DNA of 35,091 bases from Zygnema cylindricum (GCA_037447655.1 JBBHKE010002160.1:1-35091), one strand, 5' to 3'. Positions 9,459-21,417 are shown, numbered from the stretch's first letter. Translations and numbers: made by a program. Notes: generated by a model from the sequence alone, not told the origin.

Positions 9459-10646
9459 GAAGGAAACCTTTTTTTTTGGAACAAAACTACACCTGATGAT
9501 GACTCGTACATTGGAATATTAAAGAGCTGTCTTCAGTCGGCAAATTGCTCTTTTTAATCCGCATTTTGATAAGAAACACTATTTCCATTGACAATGTCCA
9601 TTAAAATATGAATCAAACCTACTAATTTGGTGTCAACATAATTTAGTATGGATCGCGTTAACAATCAATTAAAAAATAGGAAGGATAATAAAAATCATCC
9701 TCGCTAATGACGGTGCCAGCTTTTACTTCACTATAAATGTACGGTCATGTTCTCAAAAAATATAGATTAGACTAGCACTTCCTTCAAACATTAACTCACA
9801 ACCTTCAGATCAAATTTCAAAACATTTAGAAAAGACCAGCAAAAAGGTATGTAATTCACTTTAATAAGAACTTGAAACTGAGCTCCAAAAAGAAACTCCA
9901 CTTAACTGAATCTGAAGGAACTGAAACTGCAAGTGATATGGAACTCACACACTTCCATGAGTTTGACGATACTACCAAACTACATTTGACCTAGAATTTG
10001 CTGGAAACAAAGGAGAGATAAAGGCCTGGAAACTTAAAAGCAAATGGGCACCACCGTACCGGAAAAATTAGGGAATCAACTTCTGACAGACTAGCGTTCA
10101 ATAATGCTTGGCAGTATTATTCGAGCACAGCCATGTGTGCCAGCCCCGACGCTGGAAGCCACAAACCAAAGTTTCTCTCCCACTTCAAAAATAAGCACAC
10201 ATGGAACACAGGAAGTGCCAAGACGAGAAATGAAAATGAAGAGTATGAGGAAAGAGGATCGTACGATATTAGATTACGGTACACGGTGTCTTCCAAACAT
10301 GCGTCCTCTGTTGGGTGTGGATTCTGTGGAGCGGCATTTCACCGTGCGAAAAGCGCACTATTACAAAATATCTACCAGTTTGTGGTATCCGTAAAACAAA
10401 AAAGGTTTACGGATTTCTGTTGCGATCAGGCGCTGTATACGGATTTTTTCACCTTGGGTTTGCACATCCAACTTTAAGATGCTGCTACCCAAATAAACAA
10501 AAGCTCGTTTTATTAGTTCGTCAACAGAACTGGCTATGTATTTTAAAAATCTTACAATTGTATGATAGTTATTATATAATAGTTGTGTACACTTCCATGC
10601 CCATCGTTATTATATATATAAAAAAAAGGGTGGAAGAGTGGACTTA

Positions 10647-11371
10647 GGGTGAAGTTCCATCAAGGGAAAAGTGGCGTTTCTAACAGAAATCCGCGACTCT
10701 CCGTACCAGATCGTACCGCCTATTTTGTTTTTATACGAAAACCAACATTACAGAGAATCTTGCCGATACTCTCCGGAGGTCTTGGAGGTAATACTGGCCG
10801 TCGGATGTTCATCTGCGATGAGTTCGCTTCAATTTTCTCTGTTAGACTCAACCCACCTCGACGAGGTGGGTTGGCATACACAGAAAAAAAAAATGTGACA
10901 CGGTGGACAATTAAGCTACGTGTCATGATGGAAAACCAACGAAAAATCTTAAGATTTGCACATGACACGCGCTTTCCAAAATACAACCGAAAATAAAAAC
11001 GAAATTTCGTAACATTCCCTCGTCACGCTATTTTCGGTAACTTTTGTTCGTCACACTATTTCTCTCAAAGGACTTTCGTTATGTTCGAAAATTGAAACCC
11101 TAAAAAATGAGCTGGCGTACAGACTAATGTATAAAAGTTTTGTCGTATGATCACTTCGTACGCAGGTACATGGTACGCAAGTCAAGATTTGAAGTTAAGT
11201 TTGTCGGTGCTAAAAATCTGAAAGATATTCAACATCGGATCGTAGCTTGCGTGGCGCCAGTCAATTTAGAACACGTGGCTTAAAGACTCTACGTGATGCA
11301 ACTTCGACTTAATCGACCCGGTCTGTAGAGTTTGCCGTACAATTACAGAAACGTATGATGGAACTTCACCC
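10647..11371. mobile_element. Non-autonomous TIR transposon, PIF/Harbinger-like (element 1)
   Basis: 725 bp. Perfect 16-bp terminal inverted repeats GGGTGAAGTTCCATCA are flanked by 3-bp TTA target duplications (10644-10646 and 11372-11374). The right copy of the host duplication carries the single TTA empty site at 15194-15196. TWA duplications are typical of PIF/Harbinger. No transposase is encoded. An internal perfect palindrome aacccacctcg/cgaggtgggtt lies near 10849-10872. Confidence 0.85.
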
Positions 11372-11579
11372 TTAGTCAATTCTTAAACGGTGTTGATAAC
11401 AATAAATAACAGTGTAATTTACTGAGCCACTTTTGGTAAATTGGTGATATGCACATCATTTAAACTTCACATCATAATATCACATGGTACGGTAAACCAC
11501 GTTGTCAAAAAACGATATAGAGTCTTTAGGTCTAAACAACCGCTATGTAGAGCTTCATTCAGAGTTAACGTTAGTTTTA

Positions 11580-13051
11580 GGGAATTGATCATGGCAGTGA
11601 CTGTTTTGGTTGCGCACAATCACTTACGTCATTTTGTCAAAAATTGTACGTTTGAAGTACACATTGGTACAAATAAAGTACTGTTGAGTCTAAATTTGAC
11701 GGTCAATTGGTTCGACAGTTTTGAATTTCAAAATATTGTTTCAACCGCTTAAAATTTTGTCGAGCTTGCGAACGTCGACCGTCATAATAAAATCAACATT
11801 TCACACGGCCAGCCAAGGTTTACGGTAAGAAAACTGCGGCAACCACATGTTAATAAAAGTGTTGCGCACAGTCACTTTTGTCATTAAGTGAGCTCCACTA
11901 TGAGGGAACATGTTGGATTTAAACTTAGCCGCAAAATTGAAATTTAATCGGGAATCCTAAATAGTGTGGCCTGCTTTGTTTGCGAGAGACGACGCGCATT
12001 ATTTTCATTTAGTTTCATTGTTATTTTTACGCCGGTCGGTTTTAATAGTGTACAAAGCATAGTTCAAAAGTAGGTGAAATTAGGCCCATACAATATGCAA
12101 ATTGTATGTAAAACATAGAATATGACCTTAAGACCCATATTGTATTGGTCGCAAAGTGAAAAAAAATAGTAACAGGGTTGAGTTCCACATCGATCGATAG
12201 AGAATTAAACGTCATGTCTAAAATCTGAAAATCATTCGGACAATTTATTTTTTTCTGTGAGTTTTGAGGTATTTTTTATTTCAACTGTCAGATTTCCGAC
12301 GATCGGACGGTCGCTTATCAAAGTAACGATGTAAGAAAATCACATGAAAAGCCCATAACATAACTCATCCTACGCTGTGTCAATTCGCTGAAAAAATTCA
12401 TCCAGCGGCGTGCGCTGTGCTATGATCATACGTCAGATTCGTACGTTCGTACAAGAGTGTGCACAAACGCACACACATACAGTATGCCTACTCTACGCTA
12501 GTTTTGTGCCAAGTTTTGTGCGCATTCCAAAGGCCTACCATGAAAACGCTTACTTTTGAAATATGGTACAAAGTTTAATTAGTTTCGTGCGATTTTATTT
12601 ATCCGTACAGAACTTTTAGTACTTTATTTTGGGAGGTTTCAGTTCGCGTCGTTTTACAATTTGCGTCTAAGTTTAGTGTACAATTCGTGATTAAAATTTA
12701 ATTTTGCAGTTAAGTTAAAATCCAACATGTGCTCTCACCGTGGAGCTCACATAACGACAAAAAGTGACTGTGCGCAAGACTTTTATTTACATGTGGTTGT
12801 TGCAGTTTTGTTGCCATGGACCTTAACTGATTGTGTGAAATGTTGGTTTTATTATGAACATTCGCAAGCGCGGCAAAATTTTAAGCGGTTGAAACACTTT
12901 TTGAAATTCAAAGCAGTCGAACTGATTAACCGTCAAATTTATACTCACCGGTACTTTATTTGTACCAATGTGTACTTTAAACGTACAAAATTTGACAAAA
13001 TGACGTAAGTGACTCTGTCAACCAAAACAGTCACTGCAATGATCAATTCCC
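11580..13051. mobile_element. Foldback-like transposon with long TIRs (element 2)
   Basis: 1,472 bp. The ends GGGAATTGATCAT..ATGATCAATTCCC begin inverted repeats that stay alignable for roughly 330-380 bp (about 11580-11950 against 12680-13051). The 8-bp duplication TAGTTTTA flanks it (11572-11579, 13052-13059). The empty site in the sister copy is TACTTTTA at 15394-15401. An 8-bp duplication fits hAT-like integration; the very long TIRs are more usual for MULE or foldback elements. The centre (11960-12670) has no transposase. The frames at 11441-11752 and 12727-13008 are TIR sequence. Confidence 0.85.
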
Positions 13052-13485
13052 TAGTTTTATGGACGTTTATGGTGCATTGAGAGTATAATAGTATATAACA
13101 GTTGTACCTACACCGTTACTAATGCAACCGTACAGTACAACACTCATTCTTTGAAATTCAAGCCCAACTTTGCTGTAACATTTATAGTGAATCGAAATTG
13201 TTCGTAAATGGGTATTTATGTGTGACGAATATAGAGTTTTGAATTTGATAGACGTCCGCGAAAGAATCCCACGATTTGGGGTTGTATTTTAAAAGATACA
13301 GTGATGGTGTATTTAAGCGACAACGCGAGGTCAAAATAACGAATAGGTGTTCATTGTTACGAGTTAAGGGTCAAAATAGCCGCGGAATTTAAGGCGTACG
13401 TTTATAAAGTACCGAACGAAATCAATATTTCGTTAGGTAAGCGCGATGGTTCGTTTCATAATATTTTTAGTACGAAACGTCACTT

Positions 13486-13686
13486 TCACTTTATGGAATT
13501 TCGTAGGAAAAGTTTAGCGTGCGAAATTTGCGACGCACATTCGTGCAAAGTCTGTTGAAGGTCATGGGCATTAAGACTCGGCTGTGATCCACTACCACTA
13601 GGAGTCACACTTGCACCAGCAGAAGCAGGTGGAGCACTAAGGCTAATAGGAGCACTTGCAATAGGAACTGAGCCATTATCAAACAT
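13486..13686 (-). CDS. Short Ser/Ala/Pro-rich open frame, possible N-terminal fragment
   Basis: ATG at 13686, 66 codons: MFDNGSVPIASAPISLSAPP, then a Gly/Ser-rich part, then LNAHDLQQTLHECASQISHA. The low-complexity start followed by a helix resembles the N-terminus of a transposase or regulatory protein. There is no diagnostic motif, and the frame ends abruptly at a junction with a different sequence style. It could be a truncated exon or chance. Confidence 0.25.
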   Translation of the reverse strand: MFDNGSVPIASAPISLSAPPASAGASVTPSGSGSQPSLNAHDLQQTLHECASQISHAKLFLRNSIK

Positions 13687-13822
13687 GTTAGCAGAAGCAA
13701 ACCCAAAGAGAAATGCCTAAAAGACTAGATCTATAGTGTAAGATATGTAACTCCAAACGAAAGAGGTCTTTCAACCAAACAAACATGTACTACAAGCAAA
13801 TTAGAGACAAAGACGACCACGT

Positions 13823-13832
13823 NNNNNNNNNN
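13823..13832. other. Assembly gap (10 N)
   Basis: Ten N residues; the true gap length is unknown. Confidence 1.
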
Positions 13833-14124
13833 GTCAAACCATCATAGCAGTTTGATTACCTTCACACACTCAAGGTACAGTGAGCGTCAAAGTCAAGGAA
13901 GTCTAAGTCAATTCACCTCAAAGAAAAACCTCGAGTCAAAGTTCAAGAATAATTTCACTTCCTGTATGGAAAAACGACCAGAAAAGATTTACAAAACTTT
14001 CAACTAGACTTCCGACACTCCATTACAAACTTCCTTCACGATCAGATTAGGTACAAAAAACTCTTGTACTGGCATGTAAATATTACTTCATTTTAGACCG
14101 TGGCATTAATCGCTCCTACTAAAA

Positions 14125-15537
14125 CCGCATTTTGATAAGAAAATTTCCATTAAAATATGTATCAAACCTACTAATTTGGTGCCAACATAATTTAGTAAGG
14201 ATCGCGTTAACAATCAATTAAAAAATAGGAAGGATAATAAAAATCATCCTCGCTAATTACGGTGCCAGATTTTACTTCATTATAAATGTACGGTCATGTT
14301 CTCAAAAAACATGGATTAGACTAGCACTTCCTTCAAACATTACCTCACAGCCTTCAGATCAACTTTCAAAACATTTAGAAAAGACCAGCAAAAAGGTATG
14401 TCCTTCACTTTAATAAGAACTTGAAACTGAGCTCCAAAAAGAAACTCCACTTAACTGAATCTGAAGGAACTGAAACTGCGAGTGACATGGAACTCACACA
14501 CTTCCATTAGTTTGACGATACTACCAAACTGCATTTGACCTAGAATTTGCTGGAAACAAAGGAGAGATAAAGGCCTGGAAACTTCAAAGCAAATGGGCAC
14601 CACCTTACCGGAAAAAGCTAGCGTTCAATAATTCTTGGCAGTATTATTCAAGAACAGCCATGTGTGCCAGCCCCGAAGCTGGAAGCCACAAACCAAAGCT
14701 TCTGTCCCACTTCAAAAATAAGCACACATGAAAGTATGAAACGCAGGTGTAAAGACGAGAAATGAAAATGAAAAGTATGAGGAAAGAGGATCGTACGACA
14801 TTAGATTACGGAACACGGTGTCTTCCAAACATGAGTCCTCTGTTGGGTTTTGGATTCTGTGGAGCGGCATTTCACCGTGCGAAAAGCGCTGTAATGCTCA
14901 CTATTACAAAATATATATACCAGTTCGTGGTACCCGTAAAACAAAAAAGTTTTACGGACTTCTGTTGCGATCAGGGCGCTGTATACGGATTTTTTCATTT
15001 TGGGTTTGCACATCCACTTTTAAGATGCTACCCAAATAAACAAAAGCTCGTTTTATTAGTTTGTCATCAGAACTGGCCATATATTTTAAAACTCTTAAAA
15101 TTGTATGGTAATTATTATATAATAGTTATGTACACTACGATGCCCATCGTTATTACTATGAAAAACAATAATTCAAAGGGTGGAAGAGTGGAATTAGTCA
15201 ACTCTTAAACAGTGTTAACAACAATAATTAGCATGTAATTTATTGAGCCACTTTTGGTAAATTGGTGATATGCACTTCATTTAAACTTCGCAATCATAAT
15301 ATCACATGGTACAATAAACCACGTTGTCATAAAGCGATATAAAGTCTTTATGTATAAACAACATGTATGTAGAGAATCATCCAGAGTTAGCATTACTTTT
15401 ATGGACGTTTATGGTGCAATTTATGGACGTTTATGGTGCATTGAGAGTATAATGGTACATAACAGTTATACCTTCACAATAATTACTACAACCATATAGT
15501 ACAACAATCATTCTTTGGAATTCAGGCCCAACTCTGT
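14125..15537. repeat. Duplicated unit, right copy (intact, empty sites)
   Basis: 1.4 kb, collinear with 9559-13172 minus the two transposons. It preserves both pre-insertion sites (tta at 15194-15196, tacttttta-type octamer at 15394-15401). It has a private tandem duplication of atggacgtttatggtgca near 15400-15441. The start of its longest frame (14762-15208) is shared with the left copy but diverges after about 30 codons. No gene product recognised. Confidence 0.85.
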
Positions 15538-15669
15538 CAAGCTCTCTATACTCTCGAACATTCCTCAAAATTGTGACATTTATTCAAATTGTGAACCATA
15601 ACCTAATACCGACACATGCAACCCATACAAAACGAACAGCTTTCGTGGTTGTAAAACTATTTTTGCAGA

Positions 15670-16318
15670 GGCTACGAGTTAATGGCTTGGTCTGAGTGGT
15701 TGGAGTGAGTGGCTCGAATTGAATGGCTAAATAAAGTTGCTCAGATTGAGTTTCGTGGGGTTAATAGTTGGGGGGTAGAAGGTAAAAGTGAGTGGTTCAG
15801 ATTGTGTGCCTCCAAGTGAGTGGGTGGGAGTGAATGGTTTGGAGTGAGTGCCTTGAAGTGAACGGTTTTGAGTGAATGCCTCGACGAGAGTGGTTTGTAG
15901 TGACCGGTTAGGCCCAAATGGTTGCAAGTGAATGCTTCGGAGTGAGTGGTCATGTGTGAGTGTCTCGTAGTGAATGTCTTTGACTATGTGGTTGGAATGA
16001 GTGCCTCGAAGTGAGTGGCTACGAGTGAGTCGTTGTGAGTGAGTGCCTCATAACGAGTGATTGGAAGAAAGTGGCTCTAAGTGAGTGGCTCAAGTTGAGT
16101 CTCTTGCGATAGTTTATTGAGAGGAAGTGGCTCAAAGTGAATGCATAAAGATGCACGACTGCAAGTGATTGACTTGGAATAAGAGGCAGAGTGATTAGAG
16201 GTGAATGGTTCATAGTGAGTGGCTAATACGTAGTCGTGCCGAATGAGTGGCTTGAAGTGTGTAGATGAGTGTGGATGGCTAGGTATGAATGCCTCAGAGC
16301 GAGTGACTAGGAATTTGT
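15670..16318. repeat. Degenerate GAGTGAGTGGCTCGAA minisatellite, block 1
   Basis: Dozens of imperfect units of about 14-24 nt built on gagtgagtggct and gaatgcctcgaa. The array keeps one orientation. Open frames on both strands across it are repeat translation. Confidence 0.8.
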
Positions 16319-16773
16319 TGTTGTCCATAGCCATTTCTAGCCATGGATTCACCCTCGGAAGCACCACAGACTTCCCCAAAAACAACCTACTTTGGATACA
16401 CACAGAATTCAACAGAATTAACAAAACAAGCCGAAACTACATTAACAGATATTATCTAGGCTATAGAATAACCTCACAAAGTTTCCGACAAAAATAATAA
16501 ACAGAGTGATCACATCATCTAGTCAAAGTTGCAGAAAAACAGTTTGCCAGAACTTTGATAAAACATACTACCTTCACAATGAAGTAAAACACAGACCAAG
16601 TACACAAGAAGCCTGAAAATCTGTGATAATATTAAAAATATAAAGAGGAACACACATGCAGAATTTCAGATAATTTTGCTTACAGATGTGAGAGTAATCC
16701 TCAAATAAAATTACCAAAAAACACCACAAACAGGTTTTTGGTTCAAGAGGTTCCTAAGTCCTAAAATGACTAA

Positions 16774-17548
16774 GGGTGCGTTTCCATGTACTTGAAACTT
16801 AGAGAAAAAACTTTGTTTTTTAGCGCAGATCCGGCGGAACCGGATTTCGGGTATCCCTATGTGTAACAGCGACATAGTTACTTAAGCGTGTGACGATTGT
16901 ATACGTTGACAATGCCCGTGACGACTGTCAACGTCTACAATCTGTGATGACGCACGCTATTTTTTGTAGCAGGTTGTGACGTCGCATGAGTTTTCGTGAC
17001 ATTGTAGACGTACCGCCATCCAGCCTGTGTCGTTTCACGGTTGAGGAAGATGCACTTTGCCTTTGCGTCTCTTGCCCGCGCGACGTGAAATGGCATTCGA
17101 TCTTGAGACCCCTGGCGAAATAAAATCCATACCAGACGCAAACGGATAAAACCAAACAAATTATGTTCTTTGCTTTGTCGTACCTGAACGCAAACGGACA
17201 AAACATAGTGGATCGTGCACTTTTCGTCGTCGCTTGAATTTTTTTAAATCCTGGAAATTTCTTACACGTGTGACTACGTGATTTTATTTGTTTTTCAAAA
17301 AATATTTGATATAAAACACATCTTCCCCGTGCTTTAAAAAAAAGTTTGAAGATGACGTTTTTTGGCGTGGTTGTGGGGCGAAGAACACAAAACGACAATA
17401 TGTAGTACAACTTAAATTCGACGATGACGCAAAATGTATTTCTCATTTTTTCTTTTTTTTGTACGGTTGAAACTTACGCGGTACGGCTCTAAGTTTTACA
17501 AGAAAACGACAGAAAAAAACCCTTACTTAGGCACATGGAGACGCACCC
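16774..17548. mobile_element. Non-autonomous TIR transposon, PIF/Harbinger-like (element 3)
   Basis: 775 bp. The termini are GGGTGCGTTTCCATGT and the inverse of GGGTGCGTCTCCATGT (one mismatch in 16), flanked by TAA (16771-16773, 17549-17551). Both the TWA duplication and the GGGTG start match element 1, though the rest of the TIR differs. The 172-codon minus-strand frame at 16928-17446 has no transposase motif. Confidence 0.8.
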
Positions 17549-17551
17549 TAA

Positions 17552-18295
17552 GTCAGACAAATATATACAAGAGCTTACTGCTGAATGTACGGAGGCATAC
17601 AAGCCGTACGCTATCTTCCAGCTCCCTCTATTAATGTTGGTATACCCGAATACTTCAAAGTATGTCAAAAATGAGTAAATCTACATTAATAATTAATTCA
17701 CAAAAAGACAAAACAATGTTCAATCAAAAAATTTACACCGACGCTTCCGTAAAATCTACGTACTGGGTATCAACTTGATCAGTCACTTGTGTACGAAACC
17801 ACGTAGTGAATCGACATCAGATACGTACGTCCACTTGATACCACGTCATCAAAATTGTGATCTCTTAAAAAAAAAGCCGGCGGACGCCGTCCACCCTCCA
17901 AATGTACCATGACCCACTTGCCGAAATTAATCCGTACCTTCAAAATATTTTCCGTACTGAAATTGCGTCCTTTGCAATAAATGCGCCTGTCGCAAATAAA
18001 GTACACCTGTCCATATAAGACGCTCCGTACTGGCGGCGTACATATTCAACATTTCGTATATTTCACATCGGATCACTTCCCGATCCGCCGTCCATTTGCA
18101 AACGTATTCCAAGCCACTCAATTACTCCCTCGTGTCCTTTTAATTCCAATCATTCAATTACTCCCCACAATCCACAAATCCATTCATACCTCTATTTGTT
18201 CCACCACATTATTTCCAGTAATAATCTACGCACGAAACGTTGCGTGCGCACAAAATGTGGCGTACGCACGAAACTAACATTTCAAAACAACATTT
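17552..18295. other. No gene recognised
   Basis: Sequence rich in cgtac and tacgtacg words, with no convincing exon. It lies between element 3 and the second minisatellite block. Confidence 0.45.
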
Positions 18296-18560
18296 GTGAC
18301 TTAGAGGGAGTGCCTCGTTGTGAGTATTGTGGGTGGCTCAAAGAAAGTGCCCAAGGGTGAGTGGCTAGGACTGAGTGGGCGAATGAGCGCCTAATACCGA
18401 GTAGCTTCGAGTGAGTGGATGAAGGTGAGTGCCTCTTTGTGAGTGGCTAGTGTTAGTAAATCTAACAGGGTGTTGAGGTAAAATGGTTCAAAATGGGTCG
18501 TTATGAGTTAGTGACTCCGAGTGAGTGCCTCCAACCGAATGTCCAATGAGGTAAGAGGTT
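18296..18560. repeat. Degenerate GAGTGAGTGGCT minisatellite, block 2
   Basis: Same unit style and orientation as 15670-16318 (gtgagtggctag, gagtgcctc), separated from it by about 2 kb. Confidence 0.75.
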
Positions 18561-20560
18561 GTGATTCGGTGGGTCACTGTCATTAATAAAACCTAATTAT
18601 ATAGAGGGAGATGTTAATCTCATTGAAGTTATGCAAATCGTCTCTCGTCCGACATAGTAAAGCCACTACCATACACCGACAAGTGGCTATTTAACAAGCC
18701 GAGTGATCCATTTTCGCCTACTTTAACTTTTGGTAAAGAGATAAAAACCTAATGATGGGCCTATTAAGGGAAAGGGTCGGCTTACAGATTGTAACATGGG
18801 TTCCTCCTATGTGCCCTTTGAAGACCTTCTTTTAAAAGCGTGAGGCGACGAAGGCTTTCCCTCTTTCTCTTCAACCGAGAGGACATGCCACTCCTTTTTC
18901 TTATGTGTTGCAAACCAATTCGACTTCTCTCAAACTTAAGCTTAAGGTTGAGAATTAGGAGCTCACGCCGAAAAAATTAAGGTTTTCTTAATAATAAAAT
19001 ATTTTCTAAGGTGGACTCTTTCCCCGAAGTTATAAGTGAAGCTAGTGGCATTCCCATTTCTAACTAGAAATTAGCATCGAAAGCAGTGACGTAAAATGGA
19101 AAGAGTAAATACCCACCAAGTCAAAACCAAATTATCTCAAAATGTATATCTTCTTCATAATGGTTCACAAGTTGGGAAGAGGTGTTATGAACGAATATAA
19201 ACTCTTATGTTTTTCTCACGAATTCAATAATCGTATATTTTGATAGGGGAATGGAGGAAGTCGTCGTCCATATTGAGGTCGACTTTAAGTTTTTACCAAG
19301 GCACCTTGGATCATCACTTTCATGATCGAGGACAAGCAAGCCAAGCGTGTGGCATTGTGCATGGTATATCTCTTTGGCACAAGAGGATGTAACTGAACTA
19401 AAAGTATGCAGTTGACACCAAATCTACTAAGCGCCTTCTTTAAGCTATGGGCACCCAAATTCATAGAATTAATATTAGATTCGACGAATGCATTATTCAA
19501 TTTTGGGCAAGTATGGCATGCATCTCTAAGAATTGCAAGATAAGAGGGTCTAACAATTTAGACCAAACATCCATATAAGAAAGGAAAAACTCTTAATTCA
19601 AAGTACCCACAATGGGACAAAGGATTTGCACTATGATTAATAAGAAACATTTACAAATGACAACGTCCATCAGATGGTCTAAGTTAAGGGAGCTGGATAG
19701 ATATAGTTAGGCTCGTTAGGAGTGGGACAAGTGGACATGTGACTGAGTTGGGAATGCGGGACATGTTTTTGTTGTTTTTGTGATACCACCTTTATTTTAG
19801 TGCGGTTCTCATAGGGTGTTTACCAAACACTTTCACGGCAAGCGACAGATTCGGAAGGATATGGTGTTAGGGAATAACATGAATAAGGGGGAACGTGGTA
19901 GGTGAAAGAGTGAATGAGGAGGTCGGAGAGACTTGCTTTGAGAAATACTTTAGTCTCATTTTTTGAAGTCCACGGGGCTTGCAATAGTAAAAAGAGAGCA
20001 ACTCGTCAGGTTGCAAATTTATCAGATCTAAGAAACAAATATCTTCAAGACGTTGTGCACCATATACTCTAAAGGAGCAACAATTCGGACTTGTAGATAT
20101 CGAAACCATTCGGAGGGCCAATATTTAAAATTTATGGATTATCACAAGAGCTTTATCCATTCACCATTTTGAACCTAGTGTTGAGAAAGTTTGTGGGCCC
20201 TGAGAAAAGAGAGTTCAAAAGTCTTATGGGTGAAGAATAGGTATGTGGTATTAGTGAAAGCAATGATTATTTTAGCAACTTTTTTTCGGGCATGTCTTAC
20301 ACAACCGTTGGAGTGTTTGCATTGTAGTATAATTGTATAAAGTGCTTATAAAATTATTCACACTAAATCCCTTAATCCCTTAGTTCTTGCGTACAAGTAC
20401 GCTTATCCTTTCCATTTTATTTGCAATGAAGGTTTTGTTAGTTTGGTCGAGTCAAGATGGTTCTTTATATTTTTTGCCCCTTAAAGGTGACGTCCAATTG
20501 CCATGAATGGAAATAGATTTATTTAGGTCCTTCCTATTTTATATTTTCTTCGCATGTTTG
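18560..20560. other. No confident gene; weak minus-strand frames
   Basis: Frames at 19285-19500 and 19867-20121 (minus) have moderately natural composition (for example LEDICFLDLINLQPDELLSF) but no recognisable motif and many stops between them. They could be remnants of an old transposon gene; I cannot support more. Confidence 0.3.
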
Positions 20561-20573
20561 TTATATTCTTGTC

Positions 20574-20666
20574 AACGTGACTAGGCTCGCGCACGTGCAA
20601 TCGCCTTGAGCAGTGTGACAACGTGACTTGGCTCGCGCACGTGCAATCACCCTGAGCACTGTGCCA
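20574..20666. repeat. Two-copy tandem repeat with CACGTG
   Basis: A unit of about 47 bp, caacgtgactnggctcgcgc followed by acgtgcaatcncc and tgagcantgtg, occurs twice with few mismatches. Each contains gcgcacgtgc, a G-box-centred palindrome. Confidence 0.8.
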
Positions 20667-21046
20667 ACCTCTATTGCTACTGCAAATGTTGTGTTGCTAG
20701 TGCTTTCCTAGGTGTCGTCCCTTCCCGTGATCAAATTGTAAAGGGCGCGCTTTTTTTTTCAACCGTATGTATACATTTCGATTTATTTGGTTGGCTCTAC
20801 GAACAAGCAAATACCTACGCTGAGTTTTTTTTTTGTCCGAGCTTAGCCACAAGAGCAACGGCTCCACTGAATATTCAAACTGAACCACATTAAATTTTTG
20901 TGCCTGTTATAAGTAGGTAAAGGCGGGTTGCCTTCAATTTCATAATCCAATTCAGTATATTTTCTCCTATATTGACTTTTTTTCTTTTTGTTGTGCATTT
21001 GATAGTACTTGGCTCAGATAATGAAGGAAGCACAATGAGAGATAGA

Positions 21047-21118
21047 AGAAACGTGTTGCTAGAAGTTACTGGTTGTTGCTATGCTGAAACGTGTTGCTAG
21101 AAGCTACTGGTTGCTGAA
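21047..21118. repeat. Short tandem duplication
   Basis: gaaacgtgttgctagaag followed by ntactggttg occurs twice within about 75 bp. A (TA)n run follows at about 21197-21214. Confidence 0.75.
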
Positions 21119-21417
21119 ACTAACACTGTAGCTGTTCACGTTCCCATTATGTGGATTGTCATAAAGGCAAAATGGAAGCGGGGTTATTAGTTCAATATAT
21201 ATATATATATATATTTTTCGTAAAAGCCACGCATTCGCAAAGCTGTTGTCTATTGCACACGGTGGCCAAGGTGTTTAGGAGGTAAGGACACAAATATGAT
21301 GTACATGAGGGACATGAGCGTCTATCTACAATCATCGTCTAGATAATACAGTGTACTATAAAATTGGCATTTTGATGTAATGTCTTATTACGAAGCAGTC
21401 ACATGGGAATTACAAAC

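Larger units (their letters stand above)
9559..13172. repeat. Duplicated unit, left copy (split by two transposons)
   Basis: Three segments, 9559-10646, 11375-11579 and 13060-13172, are collinear with 14125-15537 and closely similar by eye, starting at ccgcattttgataaga in both. They are separated by the transposons at 10647-11371 and 11580-13051. Open frames such as 10104-10394 share only a short N-terminal stretch with the right copy and diverge by frameshift, so the unit is probably non-coding. Confidence 0.85.
13173..14124. other. Spacer between duplicated copies, with assembly gap
   Basis: Apart from the short minus-strand open frame at 13486-13686 and the N run, I see no gene here. The sequence to 13500 is A/T-rich with scattered CG. 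Confidence 0.5.

Noticed and set aside
10104-10647. Overlapping frames in the left duplicated copy
   Set aside because: The right copy keeps only the start and then frameshifts; no sign of selection on protein sequence.
10649-10996. Open frames on both strands within element 1
   Set aside because: They begin in the TIR and cross the palindrome; no transposase motifs.
12727-13008. 93-codon frame
   Set aside because: It is the right TIR arm of element 2; the matching left arm does not keep the frame.
15670-16318. CRISPR array
   Set aside because: Units are degenerate and contiguous without unique spacers; the window is eukaryotic.
16928-17446. 172-codon minus-strand frame in element 3 as a transposase
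   Set aside because: No DDE-type spacing or HTH; the element is 775 bp and non-autonomous in structure.
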